Below are positions 1 through 11,696 of a DNA stretch of 64,000 nucleotides, piece by piece. This DNA is from Costus lasius (lineage: Eukaryota; Streptophyta; Magnoliopsida; Zingiberales; Costaceae). Position 1 is the first letter of the stretch, and each line of letters begins with the position of its first letter. The position numbers and the translations under genes are program-made. The stretch spans positions 64,650,018-64,714,017 of the forward strand of contig CM050453.2 of assembly GCA_027563935.2 (NCBI GenBank), written 5' to 3'. Below the pieces are notes generated by a model. It searched no databases. It saw nothing but the letters and a program-made list of their open reading frames with translations, and was not told the DNA's origin.

Positions 1-913
1 CAGTCCACACGATCTGACTTAAGCAAGCCATATCATCGAATTGTGCGACCGTAAGGGTTTCCTCTAAATGTCGGTAACGATAACTTACATTATCACGATC
101 AGTGAGGGGTATCTAGCAACACATCACTGCCTCCCGATATAAAGGAAAGAGTCTTCCAAGACTACACCCAAACCACAGCACAAGTGTGAATCCACATCAC
201 TAGGCATACATGTTTCCTTTGCCACTGGATGTTCTTATTGGACAAGCGTGTCAAGCCTGTAGCTCCAATATGATGAGCATGATTAGACCAGATGACATCG
301 TCACCTGGGTATGGCCATACACTTTCTCAATCATCTCATTTAAGGGGGCCCCTTTAGAACATCACACTCCAATTAAGGAGACGGCAATCCTATATCTATC
401 ACTAGTGTCCTAACCTGACTCATGATCATTATCCAAGATAGTCTATAACCATTATGTTTCAAATGATATTGAACTACCTCAAAACAATGACAATCATCAT
501 TTAGAAACACAAGTGATCTCAAGTCAGAGGACATGTGCCACTTGTTGCATACAAGGATTATTCACATTGTGACAAGCAATTGAATATCCTAGTAGGGTCT
601 GTCCAGTACATCCAATGTACCCATGAGTCTACATCTTATTCCATGCTCGAAGCATCCTATAAGATTAGAACACATATTAGTCTCAATCATATCAAGGCTA
701 TCTCATGTTTACCAAGATATCTCGACTAAGGACAATACAGCATGTCAGCCTAGCTGAACAGCATTGAGACATTATTCAGAAGTACACTTATTGCAGCAGA
801 CAATGTAACAAACTGAATAACAACCATTGCCTTTATAAACATAAAAGTTTATATACATGATACTGATACAATCCCAAGGCCTCAAACATTAGCCTTAAGG
901 GCATACCCCAACA
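1..913 (-). mobile_element. Element A, 3' LTR (cut by window edge)
   Basis: This is the 3' LTR of a minus-strand Ty1/Copia element. Its right end is the canonical CCCCAACA (the element-sense LTR start TGTTGGGG), followed at once by a polypurine tract and the end of pol. The 913 bases present match the interrupted LTR at 13899-14194 plus 15877-16493, which is also exactly 913 bases once the nested element is removed. By eye I saw only two differences in the compared stretches (near 51 and 129). The two are therefore taken as the LTR pair of one insertion. The left part, including the terminal bases and the target-site duplication, lies outside the window. Confidence 0.88.
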
Positions 914-923
914 ATCTCCCACT
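914..923 (-). other. Polypurine tract of element A
   Basis: Read on the minus strand this is AGTGGGAGAT directly before the LTR start. This is the expected place for the plus-strand primer of reverse transcription. The same tract occurs at the matching place in elements B and F. Confidence 0.75.
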
Positions 924-933
924 TGCACTTAAT

Positions 934-1988
934 CTAATGGTTGAGAAATCTCAAACCCATATTATTACAGTGCTTCTCATGCTTCTGCTGCGCCAGAGGC
1001 TTGGTAAGCGGGTCAGCCAGATTGTCATCTGTATGAACCTTGCAGATTTTGATCTCGCCACGATCAATGATCTCCCGGATCAAGTGAAACCGTCTCTGTA
1101 TGTGCTTGGACTTCTGGTGCGACCGTGGTTCCTTTGCTTGTGCGATTGCTCCAGTGTTATCACAAAAGATAACCAAAGGATCTGCACTCGAAGGAACAAC
1201 ACCAAGTTCCTGAATGAACTTACGAATCCACACTGCCTCCTTGGATGCTTCCGAGGCTGCAACATACTCGGCTTCTGTTGTGGAATCAGCAACAGTTGAC
1301 TGTTTGAAACTCTTCCACACCACTGCTCCACCATTCAAGCTAAAAACATAGCCTGATTGCGATCGGAAATCATCCTGGTCCGACTGGAACGAAGCGTCAG
1401 TATATCCTTCAATACTGAGTTCTTCCTGACCACCATATATCAAGAACATATCTTTGGTCCTCCAAAGATATTTTAAAATGTTCTTGACCGCAATCCAGTG
1501 TGCCTGACCTGGATTACTTTGGAACCGACTGGTCACGCTTAACCCGTAAGCGACGTCTGGGCGAGTACACAACATCGCATACATAATGGACCCAATAGCC
1601 GAAGCATAAGGCGTATTGTCCATTTCATCTTTCTCAGTCTGTGTTTGTGGACACTGACTCTTTGAAAGATTCAGACCATGTCTGACTGGAAGATATCCTC
1701 TTTTAGAATTCTCTAAATGGAATCTCTCTAGGACTTTATCGATGTAAGTACTCTGGCACAGCCCGAGAAGCCTCTTAGATCTATCCCTGTAGATCTTCAC
1801 ACCTAACACATAGGCTGCTTCTCCTAAATCTTTCATCTGAAAACATTTTCCTAACCATGCTTTAACAGCATGCAGTTCAGGAATATCGTTTCCAATGATT
1901 AAGATATCATCGACGTAGAGGACTAGGAAAGTAATCACGCTCCCACTAAACCTCTTATATACAAACGGGTCATCTTCGTTCTTGATGA
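934..1988 (-). pseudogene. Element A pol 3' fragment (RT C-terminal part and RNase H)
   Basis: This frame encodes the end of a Copia polyprotein: the RT active-site motif YVDD, the connection segment, and RNase H with a TDASF motif, the TTEAEYVAA helix, the FCDNTGA motif and the terminal LADPLTKPL segment. It ends in a stop at 934. It is almost identical to the C-terminal third of elements B and F, with a few substitutions such as F for C before VYKRF. The frame is open to 1988, where it is cut by an oppositely oriented LTR starting TGTTGGGG. Everything upstream of the middle of RT (protease, integrase, gag) is missing. It is a fragment and would give no working polyprotein. Confidence 0.9.
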
Positions 1989-3680
1989 TGTTGGGGTATG
2001 CCCTTAAGGCTAATGTTTGAGGCCTTGGGATTGTATCGGTATTGTGTAATAAACTTTTATGTTTATAAAGGCAATGGTTGTTATTCAGTTTGTTACCTTG
2101 TCTGCTGTAATAAGTGTACTTCTGAATAATGTCTCAAAGCTGTTCAGCTAGGCTGACATGCTATATGTCCTTAGTCGAGATATCTTGGTGAACATGAGAC
2201 AGCCTTGATATGGTTGAGACTAATATGTGTTCTAATCTTATAGGATGCTTCGAGCATGGAATAAGATGTAGACTCATGGGTACATTGGATGTACTGGACA
2301 GACCCTACTAGGATATTCAATTGTTTGTCACAATGTGAATAATCCTTGAATGCTGCAAGTGGCACATGTCCTTTGACTTGAGATCACTTGTGTTTCTAAA
2401 TGATGATTGTCATTGTTTTGAGGTAGTTCAATATCATTTGAAATAAAATGATTATAGACTATCTTGGATGGTGAGCTTGAGTCAGGATAGGGCACTAGTG
2501 ATAGATAAAGGATTGCCGTCTCCTTGTTTAAGGAGTGTGATGTTCTAATGGGGCCCCCCTATGAGATGATTGAGAAAGTGTATGGCCATACCCAGGTGAC
2601 TATGTTCATCTGATCTAATCATGCTCATCATATTGGAGATACAGGCTTGACACGCTTGTCCAATAAGGACATCCAGTGGCAAAGGAAACATGTATGCCTT
2701 GTGAGTTTGATTCACGCTTGTGCTGTGGTTTGGGTGTAGTCTTGGAAGACTCTTTTCTTTATATCGGGAGACAGTGATGTGTTGCTAGATACCCCTCACT
2801 GATCGTGATGACGCAAGTCATCGTTACCGACATTTAAAGGAAACCATCAGGGTCGCACAATTTGATGATATGACTTACTTAAGTCAGATCGTGTGGACTG
2901 ATTTGTTTTGGTTCAGTTTAAAGGAGTTTAAACTCTGATTGTAAGTGAGATCTAGTCTGATCATGTTTGATTGATTAGGGCTTGAGATCGGTAAGCTTCG
3001 ATCGAGAGTATTGATGCTAGATCGGTGAGATCAAGAGCATCGAGGGATGGACGGTTAGATCATTGAACCATTGGGTTTGATAATGTCTAGACTATTGCTT
3101 GGGCTGATTTGGTTTGACCAATGAACCATTGACATGTGAACCGGCTCAAGTGTGAGCGCATGGTCCACATGGAGTGGGATGATCGTTTGGTTCACTTGAT
3201 GTGAACGCAAAACGCTTCAACGGTTTCGGTTGCTATTTTTGGAAAGTCCAAAAATGAAAACGTCTCCACGTTCAATGTGTGGTTTAACGCCTCATTCAAC
3301 ATTCGGCTCTTCTCTCTCGACGAGACGCAAGGGGTTGAAGGTGTTGACGACGAGAAGTTCGGCCGAGCAAGACACCATCTTTTTCCTTCATTCGATCAAG
3401 GACATCTTGGAGATCCTTGCTAGCACAAGGAGCATCCAAGGAGCAAGTCATCAATCCTTTTGTGTGCGACAATTTGGAGGAGACCTCTCTTGTTCTCTCG
3501 CTTCCAAGTCGCCATCTTCTTCATGGCTATGGTATGGATCTAAACTTCATCAAGTTGATCATATGTTCTTGTGAAAGATCTATGAAAACCCTTGCTTCCG
3601 CTTGCAAAGATTTATGCGCCACCATTTAGGGTTTTCGCTCCCCCTTGAAGGGGACCTATTAGGGTTTCGCTCCCTCTTGA
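1989..3680 (+). mobile_element. Plus-oriented Copia LTR in the left palindrome arm (3' end truncated)
   Basis: It starts with TGTTGGGGTATGCCC and follows the LTR sequence in sense orientation. It stops 13 bases before the expected LTR end (the terminal bases ending CCCAACA are missing) and passes through TTGA into leader sequence of the opposite orientation. It is the only LTR of this family in the window lying on the plus strand. No 5-bp duplication links its left flank (GATGA) with the right flank of the composite block (GTTTG after 13402). Confidence 0.88.
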
Positions 3681-4061
3681 CACGCAGGTCAATTATACAA
3701 TAAATTAATTAAAATGTGATGCGCAGATCACAAATATATAATTTACAATTTAAGCCAGGCTCGCAGGCCCCAGCACAGCACACATTAAAAGGGCAACCCA
3801 CATAAGATAAAATAGACAAGCACATGGCATCCAATCAACATGTGATCCATTTAACAAGAAAATAAAATTTTGAAAACCCATTGGCATCATTTTAATTTTC
3901 TTATGTGCCCCTACAACCTTACAATGGTCCATTGATAGGGATCCACTCATCCATCTAGTCAGATCCACTGCCCTTGCATGCACCAAGTCCTAACTGACTT
4001 GAGTTGACCTAATGGTCAACCATGCATGCGCAAAGGGCTGAACAACCCTCATGAGTTTCGG
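3681..4061 (-). mobile_element. Copia 5' leader fragment, minus orientation
   Basis: This non-coding stretch is homologous to the untranslated leader of element B around 10868-11250, including the shared words AGGCTCGCAGGCCCCAGCA and CATGCATGCGC, but it is clearly diverged from B. It may be the leader of element A, whose own leader is otherwise missing. Positions 3959-4061 form the unpaired spacer of the palindrome and continue this leader without a break. Confidence 0.75.
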
Positions 4062-4339
4062 CTAGATGGATGAGTGGATCCCTATCAATGGACCATTGTA
4101 AGGTTGTAGGGGCACATAAGAAAATTAAAATGATGCCAATGGGTTTTCAAAATTTTATTTTCTTGTTAAATGGATCACATGTTGATTGGATGCCATGTGC
4201 TTGTCTATTTTATCTTATGTGGGTTTCCCTTTTAATGTGTGCTGTGCTGGGGCCTGCGAGCCTGGCTTAAATTGTAAATTATATATTTGTGATCTGCGCA
4301 TCACATTTTAATTAATTTATTGTATAATTGACCTGCGTG
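4062..4339 (+). mobile_element. Copia 5' leader fragment, plus orientation (right palindrome arm)
   Basis: This is the reverse complement of 3681-3958 with about one difference seen. It joins directly to the LTR of element B through the 4-base overlap TCAA at 4340-4343. In a normal element the primer binding site or the host flank would stand here. Confidence 0.85.
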
Positions 4340-6031
4340 TCAAGAGGGAGCGAAACCCTAATAGGTCCCCTTCAAGGGGGAGCGAAAACCCTAAATGGTG
4401 GCGCATAAATCTTTGCAAGCGGAAGCAAGGGTTTTCATAGATCTTTCGCAAGAACATATGATCAACTTGATGAAGTTTAGATCCATACCATAGCCATGAA
4501 GAAGATGGCGACTTGGAAGCGAGAGAACAAGAGAGGTCTCCTCCAAATTGTCGCACACAAAAGGATTGATGACTTGCTCCTTGGATGCTCCTTGTGCTAG
4601 CAAGGATCTCCAAGATGTCCTTGATCGAATGAAGGAAAAAGATGGTGTCTTGCTCGGCCGAACTTCTCGTCGTCAACACCTTCAACCCCTTGCGTCTCGT
4701 CGAGAGAGAAGAGCCGAATGTTGAATGAGGCGTTAAACCACACATTGAACGTGGAGACGTTTTCATTTTTGGACTTTCCAAAAATAGCAACCGAAACCGT
4801 TGAAGCATTTTGCGTTCACATCAAGTGAACCAAACGATCATCCCACTCCATGTGGACCATGCGCTCACACTTGAGCCGGTTCACATGTCAATGGTTCATT
4901 GGTCAAACCAAATCAGCCCAAGCAATAGTTTAGACATTATCAAACCCAATGGTTCAATGATCTAACCGTCCATCCCTCGATGCTCTTGATCTCACCGATC
5001 TAGCATCAATACTCTCGATCGAAGCTTACCGACCTCAAGCCCTAATCAATCAAACATGATCAGACTAGATCTCACTTACAATCAGAGTTTAAACTCCTTT
5101 AAACTGAACCAAAACAAATCAGTCCACACGATCTGACTTAAGTAAGTCATATCATCAAATTGTGCGACCCTGAGGGTTTCCTTTAAATGTCGGTAACGAT
5201 GACTTGCGTCATCACGATCAGTGAGGGGTATCTAGCAACACATCACTGTCTCCCGATATAAAGAAAAGAGTCTTCCAAGACTACACCCAAACCACAGCAC
5301 AAGCGTGAATCAAACTCACAAGGCATACATGTTTCCTTTGCCACTGGATGTCCTTATTGGACAAGCGTGTCAAGCCTGTATCTCCAATATGATGAGCATG
5401 ATTAGATCAGATGAACATAGTCACCTGGGTATGGCCATACACTTTCTCAATCATCTCATAGGGGGGCCCCATTAGAACATCACACTCCTTAAACAAGGAG
5501 ACGGCAATCCTTTATCTATCACTAGTGCCCTAACCTGACTCAAGCTCACCATCCAAGATAGTCTATAATCATTTTATTTCAAATGATATTGAACTACCTC
5601 AAAACAATGACAATCATCATTTAGAAACACAAGTGATCTCAAGTCAAAGGACATGTGCCACTTGCAGCATTTAAGGATTATTCACATTGTGACAAACAAT
5701 TGAATATCCTAGTAGGGTCTGTCCAGTACATCCAATGTACCCATGAGTCTACATCCTATTCCATGCTCGAAGCATCCTATAAGATTAGAACACATATTAG
5801 TCTCAACCATATCAAGGCTGTCTCATGTTCACCAAGATATCTCGACTAAGGACATATAGCATGTCAGCCTAGCTGAACAGCTTTGAGACATTATTCAGAA
5901 GTACACTTATTACAGCAGACAAGGTAACAAACTGAATAACAACCATTGCCTTTATAAACATAAAAGTTTATTACACAATACCGATACAATCCCAAGGCCT
6001 CAAACATTAGCCTTAAGGGCATACCCCAACA
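4340..6031 (-). mobile_element. Element B, 3' LTR (also the right palindrome arm)
   Basis: It ends at CCCCAACA next to the polypurine tract of B. The other end is truncated, so the expected terminal TGTTGGGTCCCTT is replaced by leader sequence. Near its U3 tip (about 5968-5990) it matches the left palindrome arm and differs in a cluster from B's own 5' LTR at the same place (13339-13361). This points to a patch exchange between copies. Confidence 0.88.
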
Positions 6032-6041
6032 ATCTCCCACT
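6032..6041 (-). other. Polypurine tract of element B
   Basis: On the minus strand AGTGGGAGAT precedes the 3' LTR start, as in elements A and F. Confidence 0.75.
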
Positions 6042-6051
6042 TGCACTTAAT

Positions 6052-9000
6052 CTAATGGTTGAGAAATCTCAAACCCATATTATTACAGTGCTTTTCATGC
6101 TTCTGCTGCGTCAGAGGCTTGGTAAGCGGGTCTGCCAGATTGTCATCTGTATGAACCTTGCAGATTTTGATCTCGCCACGATCTATGATCTCCCTGATCA
6201 AATGAAACCGTCTCTGTATGTGCTTGGACTTCTGGTGCGACTGTGGTTCCTTTGCTTGTGCGATTGCTCCAGTGTTATCACAGAAGATAACCAAAGGATC
6301 TGCACTCGAAGGAACAACACCAAGTTCTCTCACGAACTTACGAATCCACACTGCCTCCTTGGATGCTTCCGAGGCTGCAACATACTCGGCTTCTGTTGTG
6401 GAATCAGCAACAGTTGACTGTTTGAAACTCTTCCACACCACTGCTCCACCATTCAAGCTAAAAACATAGCCTGATTGCGATCGGAAATCATCCTGGTCAG
6501 ACTGGAACGAAGTGTCAGTATATCCTTCAATACTGAGTTCTTCCTGACCACCATACATCAAGAACATATCTTTGGTCCTCCGTAGATATTTTAAAATGTT
6601 CTTGACTGCAATCCAGTGTGCCTGACCTGGATTTCTTTGGAATCGACTGGTCACGCTTAACCCGTAAGCGACGTCTGGGCGAGTGCACAACATCGCATAC
6701 ATAATGGACCCAATAGCCGAAGCATAAGGCGTATTGTCCATTTCATCTTTCTCAGTCTGTGTTTGTGGACACTGACCCTTTGAAAGATTCAGACCATGTC
6801 TGACTGGAAGATATCCTCTTTTAGAATTCTCTAAATGGAATCTCTCCAGGACTTTATCGATGTAAGTACTCTGGCACAGCCCGAGAAGCCTCTTAGATCT
6901 ATCCCTGTAGATCTTCACACCTAATACATAGGCTGCTTCTCCCAAATCTTTCATCTGAAAACATTTTCCTAACCATGCTTTAACAGCATGCAGTTCAGGA
7001 ATATCGTTTCCAATGATTAAGATATCATCGACGTAGAGGACTAGGAAAGTAATCACGCTCCCACTAAACCTCTTATATACACACGGGTCATCTTCATTCT
7101 TGATGAAACCAAACTCAGTGATTGATTCATCAAAACGAATATTCCAGCTTCTCGATGCTTGTTTGAGTCCATAAATGGACTTCTTTAACTTGCATATCTT
7201 ATGACGATCTGATGGATTAGAGAAACCTTCAGGTTGTGTCATGTACACATCCTCATCCAGATTTCCATTAAGGAAAGCAGTTTTCACATCCATCTGCCAG
7301 ATCTCATAATCGTAATATGCTGCTATCGCGAAAAGAATCCGAATAGACTTGAACATGGCTACAGGAGAGAAAGTTTCATCATAATCTATCCCGTAGATTT
7401 GTTTGAAACCTTTCGCAACTAGCCTGCCTTTATAGGTAACCACGTTACCATCCATGTCAATCTTCTTCTTGAAGATCCATTTACAGCCTATAGGGATTAC
7501 TCCCGAAGGCGGATCAACCAAATCCCAGACTTGGTTATCTGACATGGAGTCCATCTCGGCTCGCATAGCTTCAAGCCATCTAGCTGACTCCGGTCCACTG
7601 ACCGCATCCGCATAAGTGAGGGGTTCATCATTATCAATGATGTAGACTCCGTCATAGCTCTCAGGCTGTCGACGAATCCTTCCCGATCTTCGCGGTTCCC
7701 GTGATGTCTGAGCCTCAGGTTGTTCAATAACCTGCTCTACCGGCTCAGGCTCATCCAACTGTGCTTGACGACTTTGTCCTTCCTCTGGATTCTCATCCAG
7801 CTTTATTTCTCTCCCACTGGCCTCTTGCAGAAGAAACTCCTTCTCAAGAAATATGGCCGTCCGAGCAACAAATACCTTGTTCTCTTTGGGATCGTAGAAA
7901 TAATAACCCTTAGTTTCCTTAGGGTAACCGACAAAAATACATTTCTCAGATCTGCTCTCCAGTTTCCCAGAGGCGAGCTTTTTGACATAAGCCTCGCAAC
8001 CCCAGATCCTGATAAACGTCAAGCTCGGCTGTTTCCCATACCATAACTCATATGGAGTCTTTGAAACTGCCTTGGATAGCACTCGGTTTAGTACCTTTGC
8101 AGCTGTTTCCAGTGCAAATCCCCAAAAGGAGTATGGAAGAGTAGCCTGACTCATCATCGAACGAACCATATCAAGTAACGTTCTATTTCTCCTCTCGGAC
8201 ACACCATTCCATTGCGGTGTTCCTGGCGGAGTGAGCTGTGAGATAATCCCACACTCCTTTAGATAGTCAGTAAACGCATGACTCAAGTATTCTCCACCTC
8301 GATCAGAATGAAGTGCCTTGATATTTCGGCCTAGCTGATTCTATACTTCATTCTTGAACTCTTTGAACTTGTCAAAAGATTTACTCTTATGTCTCATAAG
8401 ATAGACATAACCATATCTACTGAAATCATCAGTAAAGGTAATGAAGTACTGATAGCCACCTCTGGCATGTTTACTAAATGGCCCACACACATCACTGTGT
8501 ATAAGGTCAAGTAAACCTGAAGCCCTTTGACCTTTGTTAGGAAAAGGAGCCTTCGTCATTTTACCCATTAAACAAGCTTTGCATGTATCAATCTCCTCAT
8601 AGGAGAATGATCCCAGCAGTCCATGATCATGCAACCGCTTAATGCGCTTCTTGTTAATATGGCCTAAACGACTATGCCATAGCAAGGTGCTGTCATCAGC
8701 ATACTTGGCTTTCTTATTATCAATATTTTGTATAGAATATTCCATGTCCAACATGAATAACCCATTGTTAATTGAACCAGTAGCATAAACAATATTATCA
8801 TAAGATAAAATACACTTTGAAATATTGCATTCAAAGGAAAATCCTTTCCTGACAAGAGCAGGAATAGAGATAATATTTTTAGTAATACTGGGAACAAAAT
8901 AACAACTGTTTAATTCTAATACAATGCCAGATGGTAATGAGATGTAATAATCCCCTACAGCAACAGCAGCAACCCGTGCCCCGTTTCCAACTCGTAGGTC

Positions 9001-9945
9001 CACCTCATGCTGTCCCACCTGCCTTCTTCTCTTGAGTTCCTGTACATTTGAACAAATGTGAACTCCACATGCAGTGTCCAACACCCATGATATAGAAGAA
9101 GAAGATATCATGACTTCAGTCACAAATATACCTGAGCCAGAAGCGATGCTTCCCCTCTTATCTCCTTGGAGCGCTTTACAGTCCTTTTTCCAGTGACCCA
9201 GCTGGCCACAGTGGAAACACCTGTTGTCCTTTGACCGCTTAACCTTCTGTTTCAGAGCCTTGCTGTAATTCTTGACTGGGGCTTTGCCCTTCTTCCCCTT
9301 CTTCTTGTTCCTGGAAGGAACCATTAAGACAGAGGTTGAAGGCTTTCCCTTCAGAGTCTCCTCCGTAGTCAAGAGCATATTCAGCAGCTCTGCCGGAGTA
9401 CAATCGATTTTGTTCATATTAAAGTTAATTATGAACGCATCGAAAGAGGGCGGGAGAGACTGGAGAATAATGTCTACAACAAGCTCCTGATTGATGGTAT
9501 GCCCCAGTTTCTCTAGAGCCTCCTTGTGCCCAATCATCTTGAGCACGTGAGCTCCCACTGGGCTCCCCTCAGCCAGTTTGCTCTGAAAGAAAAGCTTTGT
9601 CAGATTATAGCGTTCCGTCCTCGCCTGTGCAGCATACAGCATCTTGAGGTTCGCTATAATCTCTATAGCCGACATATCCTCATGCTGACGCTGCAGCGGT
9701 GGCGTCATAGACGCTAGCATCAGGCAAGCGACATCAATGCTATCATTGACGTGCTTTTCATAGGCATCACGAACCGCCCTTGCGGCGTTCGCAGCGGGTT
9801 GAGGCGGCATAGCCGTCTCGAGGACATACAGTTTCCTCTCTGCCTTAAGAACGATCTTAAGGTGTCCGAACCAGTCTGAGAAGTTTGGCCCAGCAAACTT
9901 CTCCCTTTCCAGTAGGGATCGCACATTGAAGCTCATGGTGTTCAT
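6052..9945 (-). pseudogene. Element B Gag-Pol polyprotein, one premature stop in integrase
   Basis: This frame of 1297 codons encodes, in order: a Gag capsid-like domain (UBN2 type), a CCHC zinc knuckle (CFHCGQLGHWKKDC), an aspartic protease with a DTA active-site triplet, the GAG-pre-integrase HHCC zinc finger, a DD35E integrase, reverse transcriptase with YVDD, and RNase H. It begins with the first of two nearby ATGs (MNTMSFNV). The only break I found is an amber codon (CTA on the plus strand at 8341-8343) at codon 535. Element F has glutamine there. The stop lies just before the second catalytic Asp of integrase, so translation would give Gag, protease and part of integrase but no RT. The frame is otherwise open on both sides, so the lesion is young. 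Read-through was not assessed. Confidence 0.92.
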
Positions 9946-11682
9946 TGCTGCAGGAATCTACAACAATGCAAGAACAGCAAGGTCAGTATCAATGTCTAGA
10001 ATCAATCCAGGACTTAAGAAAGATTCTTTTCTCACTATTTTATCTGACTGAAAAATCCATTAAAACAGTCCGAAAGAGTAGCACTCTTTTAGTGAGATGG
10101 GATCCAGATTTCATACTTGGTCTCCGCGTCCCGCTCAGGCGAGATAAGATGCACAGAGAGTACAAGCACTAATTTCTGGTAGGCAGTCCCTGCCAATCAC
10201 CAACCCGTGTGATTCCCCTTCATCTGGGCAATCCAGCAGACTGTGCCAACTGAGTTGGTACAACACAGTCTCTGATCCCACAGATGGCTGCCTCCATATA
10301 GCTAACATATGCCCCCATATGTAGCCTACATGGTCAAGCTGACCCGACCTACTCCCTAGACCACCACGTGCTATGCTGAGCAACGAGAAGCGATAAATCC
10401 CTTCTCTGTAACACGCAGGTGTAATCCCGCACCGTCTGAAGATAGATGGACGTGCCCACTGAGTGGGTACAACACGGCTCCAACGATAGTCAGAACAGTG
10501 AGGTTTCGCGTCAGAAGGATTTACGAGCTTGATATTTTAGCGTTGGATTTTAACGGTCTTTTATCTTCTTAACTATCATGCAATTCCTATGGTGATAGCA
10601 GAAGATAAACTCATGCAGTTCTAATTATATAAGCAATAAAAAGAAAGCATGGATCTTATGTGGTAAAAGCCCATAGCCTAAGTAAGATCTTAACGTAACT
10701 TAAGTCTTCACTTGCTTTTCTTGGGTCTTTTGCCTCTCATCTGGTCCAACCCAGGGCCCTAGCGCCAAGAGCAGCTCAGGTGCGCCACCAGCTGAATGCG
10801 CTTGATTGCCATGTGTGCATTGAATACTTGTCTGATTAAATTACAATTCAATCTATCTAGACAAGATTGACTCGCAGGTCAATTATATTTTATAAATTAA
10901 ATACAATGTGATTCGCAGATCACAAATAAATATTAATTTATAACTAACCAGGCTCGCAGGCCCCAGCACAGCACACATTAAAGGGCAACCCACATAAGAT
11001 GAAATAAACAGGCATATGGCATCAATCAACATGTGATCCATTACAAAGAAAATAAACTTTTGAAAACCCATTGGCATCAATTTTACTTTTCTTATCTGCC
11101 CTACAACCTTACAACGGTCCATTGATGGGGATCCACTCATCTTATCTAGTTAGATCCATGCCCTTGCATGCATCAAGTCCTAACTGACTCGTGTTGACCT
11201 AATGGTCAACCATGCATGCGCCAAGGGCTGAACAACCTTCAAGAGTTCTGGCAAGCGGGTGTGACCCCGGGCCTAACTCAAGAGTGTTCACTGGTTGTCT
11301 CAACCAGACCTCGCTACACGCCTTTGATGCAGTCGACCTATAGCCACCTCGTGCTTGCGCACAGGTGCCATCTGGTCGACCCATCTAGGCTGTCAGATGG
11401 TCTGATCAGACTAGTTTGATCTATACTAGTTGATGCTTTCAACCCCATCAACCCGTCTAAGGGTTTACAACAGGTGCATCTTAGATCTAATGGGGCGCGC
11501 AAGTGATATTTGTTTTGACAAACACAAACAAAATAACAAGCGCCAACTTACATGCGCCAACATAACAAAATATTCTCATGTGAAGTTTCGGCATGCAACT
11601 TAGATCTAAGCATACATTTACATGGGCAAACATGGATCACAAAAATATATCAAGCAATCATATTAACATGCTGTAACCGCAT
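9946..11682 (-). other. Element B 5' untranslated leader
   Basis: This 1.7-kb region lies between the primer binding site and the Gag start. No convincing coding frame is seen. Its gag-proximal half is close to the leader of F (28044-29847). The half near the LTR is more diverged, while 10868-11250 is homologous to the leader pieces inside the palindrome. Long leaders of this size are known in several Copia lineages and hold packaging and dimerisation signals, but none can be pinned here by eye. Confidence 0.7.
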
Positions 11683-11694
11683 GCTCTGATACCA
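11683..11694 (-). other. Element B primer binding site (initiator tRNA-Met type)
   Basis: The minus strand reads TGGTATCAGAGC two bases inside the 5' LTR end. This is complementary to the 3' end of plant initiator tRNA-Met and is the usual first-strand primer site of Ty1/Copia elements. Confidence 0.93.
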
Positions 11695-11696
11695 AT

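Larger units (their letters stand above)
1989..6031. repeat. Near-perfect ~2-kb inverted repeat (palindrome) built of retroelement parts
   Basis: The left arm is 1989-3958 and the right arm 4062-6031, each 1970 bases, around a 103-base spacer. Paired positions sum to 8020 throughout, so the arms contain almost no net indel. Reading outside to inside, each arm has an LTR lacking its last 13 bases and then about 280 bases of element 5' leader in the opposite sense to that LTR. I compared the arms by eye and found roughly ten single-base differences, about 99.5% identity. The right-arm LTR also serves as the 3' LTR of element B. The left arm abuts the truncated RT of element A. No known element has this structure as its normal form; it looks like a rearrangement product. 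A foldback chimera in library or assembly is the alternative, though the scattered differences between arms argue against a trivial one. Confidence 0.93.

Noticed and set aside
535..729. 64-codon frame starting GTG and repeated in all eight LTR copies (for example 5655-5849, 15496-15690, 31161-31355)
   Set aside because: It is antisense to the elements, lacks an ATG, and is kept only because the LTR copies are young and similar. Changes fall in it as freely as around it.
4317..4808. 163-codon frame in the LTR (also 3230-3574 and 11663-12160)
   Set aside because: It lies in the R/U5 part of the LTR, has no recognisable domain, and is disrupted in the F and D subtypes.
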